From assembly GCA_944990035.1 (NCBI GenBank), contig CALYLX010000158.1, positions 62,001-126,000 on the forward strand: a stretch of DNA of 64,000 bases, read 5' to 3'. The notes beneath the pieces are model-generated. The model had not been told where the DNA came from, ran no database searches, and saw only the letters and a list, made by a program, of their open reading frames with translations. A program made the translations under genes and the position numbers. Numbering within the stretch: position 1 is the stretch's first letter; each line of letters opens with the position of its first letter. Of this stretch, positions 57,327 through 64,000 are shown in pieces. The stretch is from Clitopilus passeckerianus. Its lineage: Eukaryota; Basidiomycota; Agaricomycetes; Agaricales; Entolomataceae.

Positions 57327-58550
57327 ATGGCGACCGTTAACGCGTTTATCTCCAGTTATTTTGAACAAGAAGTTAAGAGGGGTGACCGCTCAAGGACGTT
57401 CAGGAAGATGTTACGAGATGGGCCACCCTCGACTTGCCAGAACCCAATGCCGACAACTTAGCGGGAGCATTAGGTGAAGGAAGATGTATTTTACCCAGAA
57501 AATATCAATAATCGCCGCTTCAGGTATCACTTCGGAACTTAACTCTTCCCCGGCACCTGAGGATGAGGTGGGCAGAACATTGAACTTCAACCGGCTGGTG
57601 CGTAAAGTTCCACAGTCGGCTAATATGGCCTTACCCAAGACGTAGGTCTGCGTGATGAAATCACGCTGTACTCGGGAAGAGGAAAAGACTATTACCTGTG
57701 AATTCGCCGCCAGGTATCTATCGGCCGTCGTCGACAAGTTTCTTGATATGGCGTCTCATGGCGGACCTCCGACAGATGTGCAACAGGCTGGGCTTCTCTT
57801 AAATAACGCGTATGGAAGTGCGCTCTGTCTATCTCAGGAATCTCCCTATTACTTCAAGTACTTGCGCTCGCAGAAGCCCGATGCTGTAAACAACCAGAGG
57901 CTGCCCAAAGCGGTTGGTTTGAGGTTGTTCGTACTTGCACCTACCTGGGATCGCTACTTAGATAATCCGCCAAAAGGCTATCTCTATGCCTCTGACTACA
58001 AGGCTATCATCTTGGAATACCTCGCTGTTCTCACAAGCTCCTTGATCGCGGCTCTCAAGGTTCACGATCAAGAGAAGATTCTGCCTTCATTCATCAAAAT
58101 TGGGCTCACGCCTTGGCTTCGGAGGTGGGGTTCCCGATATATCAAGACTGAGTATGAGCTCCTTGGAAGAGCGGCGGTGGCACTTCTCTGCATATTTTTC
58201 CAGAAGGACTCAAATTTTCACTCGAAGGTATTGAGCGCCAGAAGGGCCATGACATGGACCACTTGTGCTATGCAGGGTTGCGATAAGAAGGAAGATTTGA
58301 AGGTCTGTTCCAGGTCAGCAAAAGTTCCATTCGATTGCCTCCTATCTGATACTTAGATGACCCTGTGCATAGATGTCGCACAGTCCAATACGTAAGTTGT
58401 TTATCTGTCTACATAGTCGGTGCCCCATCTTACGGCCCATCCATAAAATAGTGCTGTCCCGACCATCAAAGACTACACTGGAATGCGCCCTCCAATGAAA
58501 GATCTCTCGACGGAGGACACCGATATCGCTGTATCGAGACTATCTACTAG
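57327..58550 (+). CDS. MYND-type zinc finger protein, tandem copy 2, possible frameshift in exon 1
   Basis: MATVNAFISSYFEQEVKRGD (from 57327) lines up with copies 1 and 3. The homologous continuation LKDVQEDVTRWATLDLPEP, ADNLAGALG lies one base out of frame just after it, near 57392; copy 1 has an extra base there. Downstream exons are clean: ITSELNSSPAPEDE, then VCVMKSRCTREEEKTITCEF, LLLNNAYGSAL, SPYYFKYLRSQKPDAVNNQ, LAPTWDRYLDNPPKGYLY and LTPWLRRWGSRYI. The finger is CAMQGCDKKEDLKVCSR|CRTVQY|CCPDHQRLHW, ending YRCIETIY at 58550. Either exon 1 is damaged or translation starts elsewhere. The finger ligands look complete, with His in the third pair. Confidence 0.7.
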
Positions 58551-58954
58551 CGATTTCTTTTGGACATACTATTATCTCCTATAGGCCTGTTGTCATTCAT
58601 CCTCTTCTCGACCATTCCTACGCGCATATATATCAACTGTGAATGGAAATACACTCGCCTTTGCATGGCCGTGGGGCGTGGGCGGTGCCGTGATCAAGTC
58701 CACTCGACACTTTGATTCGTCCATCTTCTGTAAGGCACGGAACTCGTTTCGAGGGCTGCATATTATATCCGTGTAAGTCGCTGAATACTCAAGAGATGCG
58801 GATGCTTCCTTCTTCCGCGTCTGAGCAATACCTGGGCGCTAGAATCATCCGAACTCCGATCATGAACCCAAATAGTACGGGGCAGCTTCGATTTTTTGCC
58901 TGTCACCTCATCTATCGATAGCCCACTCGGACAAAACCACTCCACTGTGTAGGA
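58551..58954. other. Spacer between MYND copies 2 and 3
   Basis: About 400 bases, no gene supported. Confidence 0.35.
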
Positions 58955-60080
58955 ATGCTCGGGAAAGTTTTTCTCAATTTATACTTCAAACGGGATCGCG
59001 AAATTAGAAACGCGAGTGGCCCAGTGCAAGAGTTCGTCAGGAAAATTGCCGAGACGTGGAATATAGACTTTCCAGAGCCACCAGCTGATGCTCTGGTGAA
59101 GATAATGGGTAAAATTATGTAGAGAACATTTCTTAGCCCTACTGATTCTGTTCTAGGGATTACGGAAGGAGACGATTGCAATGCCCTATCCGAGGAAGAA
59201 AGAATGGCGTGTTACATCAACACGGTGCGGAAGACAAACAGATTTGGCACACGACGCTAATCGGGAACCCACCTTCCAGTTCTCTAACATGTTAATGACG
59301 TACCGTAAAGAAGACGGTTGGGCACTCATGTCGGAACTTGCTGCCAAACACCTCCCTGCCATCGTCGACAGATTCATAAATATTTCTGCGGCACTGACCA
59401 AGTACTCTCACGACTTTCGAGACGAACTGCTACTGGTCAACGCATACAGCCTTGTTCTGATTAGACTCATGGACGATCCTTACATCTACACTTATCTGCG
59501 TTCACGTGCGCCTGCGGCCGCGAATAGGAAGGTTTTGCCTGGAGTGTTAGCGGAAAGGTTGTTGGCTGTTGCACCGATCTGGGACCAAGCATTCGAGGGG
59601 TTGATCACGCGGCTATCTTCCAGGGAAAGCAAGGACAGGGCTTGGAAGTTCATGAATCTGCTCATAGCTATTCTTGTTCTGGCCTCCAAGGACGAGGAGC
59701 AAGAGAAACACATTTCCTCAATTATACGAACTCGTCTAGGCGTCTGGCTTCAAAAATGGGCACGACGCTACAAGCTTCTCCCCTTAGGTTTGGCTGCAGG
59801 CCTACTCAAGGTAGTCCTCGAGGACTCGCTGAAAAGAAGGGAGATAGCCGCCGACATGTTAGCGGCAAGGAAGAAGCAAGCACGATGTGGTTTCTGCCAA
59901 AAGAAGGACACGAGTTTGAGAGCTTGTTCGAGGTGTCGCACTGCTCACTATGTGAGAACTTTTCATATTCCTCGTTGCCTTCCGCTGCTAAAGTGAAACA
60001 AGTGCTGCATCGAACACCAAAAAATACATTGGGGCATGGAAGGTGGCCACAAGAGGGTATGCTTTAAGACCGAGTATTGA
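58955..60080 (+). CDS. MYND-type zinc finger protein, tandem copy 3
   Basis: The only copy with a clean 5' end: MLGKVFLNLYFKRDREIRNA, then WNIDFPEPPADALVKIMG|ITEGDDCNALSEEER, then the large exon with KHLPAIVDRFIN, ELLLVNAYSLVLIR, DPYIYTYLRSRAPAAANR, LAVAPIWDQAFEG and LGVWLQKWARRYKL. The finger reads CGFCQKKDTSLRACSRCRTA, HY|CCIEHQKIHW and RVCFKTEY, ending at 60080. The last acceptor is taken at ACAAG before TGCTGC because the nearer AG would put a stop in frame. The first cysteine pair is the standard C-x2-C, unlike C-x4-C in copies 1 and 2. Its divergence from copies 1 and 2 suggests it is the older duplicate. Confidence 0.8.
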
Positions 60081-60252
60081 ATCATAATTTGCCGCATACA
60101 TACCTATCAACCAGCGCGGTTCCTTGCACGAAGTTCCCTTAATCACATCTTCCATACAACCGGTGTACCTTAGATAGCATAATGACCACACAAAACTGAC
60201 TTATTTATGACACATTCAACGTCAATTTCCTGCCGAAATTCGTTGAAGGCCG
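60070..60252 (+). repeat. Diverged tandem repeat, unit 1
   Basis: It starts within the last codons of MYND copy 3 (CCGAGTATTGAATCATAATTTGCCGC) and ends CGAAATTCGTTGAAGGCCGG. It matches 60284-60413 in order, including GTGTACCTTAGA and ATGACC. Confidence 0.6.
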
Positions 60253-60283
60253 GTAGAGCCGCATAAGAAGGAGTGTTTCAGAA

Positions 60284-60413
60284 CGGAGTATTAAATCACA
60301 GTTTGCCGCCACGAGCACCTACAGTTAGTATACCCCGAGTGTACCTTAGAAGCAAAGAGCAATATGACCAACGCGTCCAAGTCAGTTTGTGATCAAAATT
60401 CGTTGAGGGCTGG
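60284..60413 (+). repeat. Diverged tandem repeat, unit 2
   Basis: It starts CGGAGTATTAAATCACAGTTTGCCGC and ends AAAATTCGTTGAGGGCTGG. It is shorter than unit 1 by internal gaps. Confidence 0.6.
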
Positions 60414-60481
60414 CGCAGGCGCCTCAAGTGTCCCCTTTAATCCATTTCTCCAAAAGTCTCCTAGAGACTTTGTAAAATTTC

Positions 60482-61406
60482 TCAGGTTTTGATGATACAT
60501 GTTGAACCCGTTTGCGCCTGGTGCGGGCAGGCTTCAATGGCGTTTTTGTCGACATTTGCGCCATCTAGATCCTGGAACGGCGGGGTAAGCTCAGGCAAGC
60601 AGCATAGTAGCGGGAACGTACGTAGTCGCACGTCGTAGCTGGGTCATACCTGCTTGAAATTTAGTTCTTTGCAATCCATAACTCGTCATAGCAATCTCAC
60701 CAGCATCGAATGATATCGTCCCCATTCGCAGTAGTGAGTTTAGAGTCTTGTAGTTGGGTCCCAGTTAGTGAAGATGGTGGGCAACAGACGTTCTGGAGAT
60801 ATCAAGAAGGTATGTGTCAGAGTGGACACGATATGGGGAAATTGAGAGGCTTACAGAAGTGCAAGGTCCCTTGCCAGCCTCTTTCTCAGGTGCAAATCCA
60901 TCGCAGCCTAGTTCCCCACCTCCAAGAGATCGACCAGCAGGGATGGTAACATAACTGCTGTGGACAATTCTCTTTCTGGGTACGGGAGTCTACGTAGAAA
61001 AAGGAACGTCAGTTAAAAATGAGCGAGGCAATGGCTGAAAAGGTGAGCCTACGTATTTGCAGAATGGTTCTTCGAGTCCATGAAAGCCGACGCCTTCGTA
61101 CCTGGGGGCTCGGTTCAAATCCGAAGCAAGATGTGCATGTCCGAGGAATGGCCTACCAGCAAGTCAAGTTATTATCAGAGTCCAGAGATGAACCCTTCAA
61201 ACTTGTGAGGTCCGCATTTTCGATGTAATCTTGCGGGACTGCTTGAGGGCAACAGAGTTGCTATACAGGAGATGTTTGAGGATCAGATCATGTTCCACAC
61301 GTAGTAAGTGGGGGTCATGTACCTTTGGTGTGTCACTGCTGGTCTGAGCCAATGCACCGAACGCAAGCCAGGAGGCAAGCGCAGCCACTGTTACACTAAG
61401 ATACAT
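60482..61406 (-). CDS. Secreted cysteine-rich protein with duplicated CCP..CWY domain
   Basis: Seven short exons on the minus strand join in frame, so no long open frame marks this gene. Signal peptide MYLSVTVAALASWLAFGALAQ. Repeat 1: QLCCPQAVPQDYIENADLTS, LTCWYEGVGFHGLEEPFCKY. A linker has TIPAGRSLGGGELGCDG and GKGPCTS. Repeat 2: NVCCPPSSLTGTQLQDSKLT, IIRCWYDPATTCDY. The end is ACPHQAQTGSTCIIKT with the stop at 60482. Cysteine spacing in the two repeats is alike (CCP, about 30 residues, CWY, then C-x-Y). All introns are GT..AG; the split codon for the tryptophan (TG|G) falls at the same place in both repeats, which strongly supports the model. Function unknown; extracellular, probably disulfide-bonded. 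Confidence 0.72.
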
Positions 61407-61778
61407 AGCCGGCTTTCTTGAGGGGATACAATAGGGTGTGTTTGAAGGGTGTTGGCCTTTGTAGTGGGAAAGGAAGAGGAGCCGCAGCTAGTCCGAACCC
61501 GAAGATTGAGAAGAATCTGTGCTCCCGAATTGCAAGCCAAGCAGATTGTTCGGTCTGTGCTACCCGGCGGGGACGATGGGGTACTGAGCTGGGGTCTCTA
61601 TTCATATGAATGGCCTCCACCATCCAAAAGACATGTTTCTTGCACATTTGTAGGCTCAATGCTCCCCAAAACAAGGCTCATTGTCGTCAGAGGTTTGTGG
61701 CTAAGAGTCAGCGGGTGGGCGGGCCGGGAAGCCGACCTCGGGATGTGAGGATTCAACGCCTTACGTAAGGCAAATGCA
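61407..61778. promoter_or_regulatory. Divergent promoter, secreted cysteine protein / GPI13
   Basis: A 372-base spacer between two start codons pointing away from each other. It includes a long open frame on each strand without motifs. No clear TATA box. Confidence 0.4.
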
Positions 61779-64000
61779 ATGCTGTTCTGGGTCGTCGTGT
61801 GGCAGAGCCTGATTCACCTTGCGGGCATTTACCTCTTCACTCGTGGCTTTCTGTTGACCAGGCTATCGCTATCGAATCACTCAAATGCGCCACAACAACC
61901 ACTGCCAGCGACTCATGAACGTGCTGTGGTTTTAATTATTGATGCTCTCCGATTTGACTTTATTTCGCCGAACCCGCCGGAGCCATCTTCGTCATACCAC
62001 CACAATGTTCTCAATACGCCCAGAGAATTGACAAGAAAATATCCTGATAGGAGCTTTATCTTCAACTCCTATGCAGACCCGCCAACTGCTACGCTGCAAA
62101 GGATAAAGGCCATTACTACTGGCTCATTGCCCACTTTTGTGGATATCGGAAGTAACTTCGGCGCATCTTCTATTGAAGAAGACACAATTATCAAGCAAGT
62201 AAACCTTGCTGGAAAAAAGGTATGTTTTATCGTCACTTTCGCATCTAATTTGCCCGCTGACATTTGTGACCAGGCAGCTTTTATGGGAGACGATACATGG
62301 ATGTCCGTGTTCCCAGACGCGTTTGTCGCGAACCTGACGTTCCCATACGATTCATTCAACGTTGAAGACTTGCACACGGTTGACAATGGTGTCACAACAC
62401 ATCTCCTCCCCTTACTTCAAACCCTCAAGGGTACCGAGAAGCCTCCTTTCGACTTCATCGTCGCCCATTGTCTCGGTGTTGACCATGTTGGCCATCGTGT
62501 CAGTCCTCACCACCCAAGCATGCGGTCAAAGCTCCAGCAAATGGACGAGCTTATTAGCCGTGTCGTCGACCTCTTAGACGACAGCACCCTGCTCGTCGTC
62601 ATGGGTGACCACGGGATGGACAATGCAGGAGATCACGGCGGGGACGGCGTCCCCGAAACCAGCGCAGCACTTTGGTTATACTCCAAATCGCGCCCTCTCT
62701 CGGCACCTAAGTTGCATGGCCACCAGAGTAGCATTGGGAAGCTACCCGAGTCTTTCCTGGAGTATACGACTTACCCGGGATCAACGGTCCCTCATCGTCG
62801 CGTCCAGCAAATTGACCTAGTCCCAACGTTATCCCTCCTCCTCGGACTCCCTATCCCTTACAACAACCTCGGAACTGTTATACCAGAATTGTTCTGGCGC
62901 CCTTTGGATCCTTCCGTGACCCCAGGATATGATCACCAAAAAGGAGCCGCGGCGGGTGTTCTTGACAGGATAAAGGACATCGCGAAAGGCAGCGCAAATC
63001 TTTCGACTGTTCTTGAACGAGCTTTGTCCCTGAACAGCCAGCAAATCAAAACCTACCTCGATACCTACCGTTCATCCTCTTCTGGCGGTGAACTTGACGG
63101 GTATTGGGGTTCTCTGGAACACGCCTGGAAGGCCATCCATGACCCAACTTCAGTGAAGGTCAAAAATCAGGATAACCCTACGGACGCATTGGAGAGTTTC
63201 GTCTCTTCGCATTATACGTTCAACCGAGCAGCATTGAACTCCTGTCGTGCAATCTGGGCACAGTTCAGCCAGTCGAGGATGTTGCTCGGTTTGTCAGTTA
63301 TCGCATTTGGTGCTGTTGCCGGAGCAGGCGTCATCTGGATACAACTTCGCAGTGTCGTTGCTGCAGCAGGCCAAGGCGCAGCAATTGGGGCACGACTCCA
63401 GGAGATGAAGAGTGGTGGGCTTCTTGGAGCAGTTGGGGGAGCGGTGGCTGGATTTGCTTCGCACCTCGTGATCACAGGATTACAGGGAGCTGGATTCGCC
63501 GTTGGTGGCGATTTGAACTTGCTGGACCTCAGCCTTTTCGGAGCTGCAATGGGTTCGTCCGCGATGGCTTCATTTTCTGTACTGGCCTCGTCAAACCCAT
63601 CTGTCAAGCAGGCATCCCCGAAAAAAACATCCACCTCCCTCTTAATGTCAATTCTTAAGGCCACGATGAAAATCATAAGCTTCCTCCCATACCTTACGCC
63701 ACTCATCCTCCCACTCCTCCACGCCCACTCCTTCCTCTCGAACTCCTTCACTTTCTGGGAAGATAGGATTGTTCCTTTCCTGTTTGCCACTGCAGTTTTG
63801 CCATGGGCATTGCTGACTGCTCTTCGCGCACCAAACCTGCAGCTACCTTCATCGGGTGGCCTGGGTTCGAGCAGTGACGGTCCTTCACCCATGAACACCA
63901 CCCGACGGCTAAAAGTTCGCATAGTCGGGTTCTCCCTGCTCTCCGTTGCGCTGGTTCGGGCCATGAGCTACAGCTCCGTGTGTAGGGAGGAACAGGGTGG
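61779..64000 (+). CDS. GPI13: GPI ethanolamine phosphate transferase 3 (GPI13/PIG-O), 3' end outside window
   Basis: An ER membrane enzyme that adds ethanolamine phosphate to the third mannose of the GPI anchor precursor, the link later attached to protein. MLFWVVVWQSLIHLAGIYLF is the first membrane helix. The lumenal alkaline-phosphatase-like domain follows: RAVVLIIDALRFDFI (metal site), YADPPTATLQRIKAITTGSL with the catalytic threonine, then after one intron AAFMGDDTW, DFIVAHCLGVDHVGHR, VVMGDHGMDNAGDHGGDG and QQIDLVPTLSLLLGLPIP. After about residue 480 come membrane helices (MLLGLSVIAFGAVAGAGVIW, and others). The frame is still open at 64000. A sequence with several Gly/Ala-rich helices near 63.4-63.6 kb is typical of the PIG-O membrane part. 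Confidence 0.93.
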   Translation, partial: MLFWVVVWQSLIHLAGIYLFTRGFLLTRLSLSNHSNAPQQPLPATHERAVVLIIDALRFDFISPNPPEPSSSYHHNVLNTPRELTRKYPDRSFIFNSYADPPTATLQRIKAITTGSLPTFVDIGSNFGASSIEEDTIIKQVNLAGKKVCFIVTFASNLPADICDQAAFMGDDTWMSVFPDAFVANLTFPYDSFNVEDLHTVDNGVTTHLLPLLQTLKGTEKPPFDFIVAHCLGVDHVGHRVSPHHPSMRSKLQQMDELISRVVDLLDDSTLLVVMGDHGMDNAGDHGGDGVPETSAALWLYSKSRPLSAPKLHGHQSSIGKLPESFLEYTTYPGSTVPHRRVQQIDLVPTLSLLLGLPIPYNNLGTVIPELFWRPLDPSVTPGYDHQKGAAAGVLDRIKDIAKGSANLSTVLERALSLNSQQIKTYLDTYRSSSSGGELDGYWGSLEHAWKAIHDPTSVKVKNQDNPTDALESFVSSHYTFNRAALNSCRAIWAQFSQSRMLLGLSVIAFGAVAGAGVIWIQLRSVVAAAGQGAAIGARLQEMKSGGLLGAVGGAVAGFASHLVITGLQGAGFAVGGDLNLLDLSLFGAAMGSSAMASFSVLASSNPSVKQASPKKTSTSLLMSILKATMKIISFLPYLTPLILPLLHAHSFLSNSFTFWEDRIVPFLFATAVLPWALLTALRAPNLQLPSSGGLGSSSDGPSPMNTTRRLKVRIVGFSLLSVALVRAMSYSSVCREEQG

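Noticed and set aside
61095..61130. tRNA-like B-box (GGTTCAAATCC)
   Set aside because: No matching A-box or acceptor stem, a poor T-stem, and it lies in an intron of the secreted cysteine-rich gene.

Overview
The window is nuclear DNA of a filamentous basidiomycete, most likely an agaricomycete mushroom. Coding sequences are broken by many introns of about 45-60 bases with GT..AG ends (three apparently GC..AG). The gene content also fits: a STE3-type pheromone receptor, a P450 of the usual agaricomycete layout, a ricin-B lectin cluster, a MYND-finger expansion, and many small secreted cysteine-containing proteins. No RNA gene, CRISPR array or bacterial feature was found. Exon joins were worked out by hand from reading frame, splice sites and family motifs, so gene ends are firmer than every internal boundary.

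Layout. 0.6-9.5 kb: cytochrome P450 (+), U5 snRNP protein DIM1 (-), D-xylulokinase (-), STE3-like receptor (-). 10-16.2 kb: four ricin-B beta-trefoil lectin genes (one +, three tandem -) around a small secreted protein. 17-32.4 kb: mostly housekeeping genes: MON2 (-), an arsenite methyltransferase fused to a rhodanese/arsenate-reductase-like domain (+), a GT15 mannosyltransferase (-), MDP1 phosphatase (+), a macrofage-activating-glycoprotein-like surface protein (-) and an NmrA-like reductase (-). 33.5-41.5 kb: UGA4-type permease (+), rhamnogalacturonan acetylesterase (+), Rab geranylgeranyltransferase beta subunit (+) and a basidiomycete-type protein of unknown function (+).

41.8-45.1 kb is accessory sequence: a direct tandem duplication carrying two copies of a small secreted protein gene, one broken, then a secreted protein with an internal repeat. 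45.6-51.6 kb is a complete DNA transposon of 5,939 bp with 30-bp inverted repeats and a perfect 8-bp target duplication. Its single multi-exon gene encodes a large protein combining an AT-hook-like start, a zinc domain, a probable DDE-type core, a complete DEDDy 3'-5' exonuclease domain and a C-terminal cysteine cluster. It carries one frameshift. This is the most unusual object in the window.

52-64 kb: acyl-protein thioesterase (+), a small acidic protein (-), three tandem MYND-finger paralogues (+), a repeat-containing secreted cysteine-rich protein (-), and the 5' part of GPI ethanolamine phosphate transferase GPI13/PIG-O (+), which runs off the end. Conserved genes (splicing, prenylation, GPI and N-/O-glycan synthesis, Golgi traffic) thus alternate with fast-evolving islands (lectins, secreted cysteine proteins, MYND copies, transposon).
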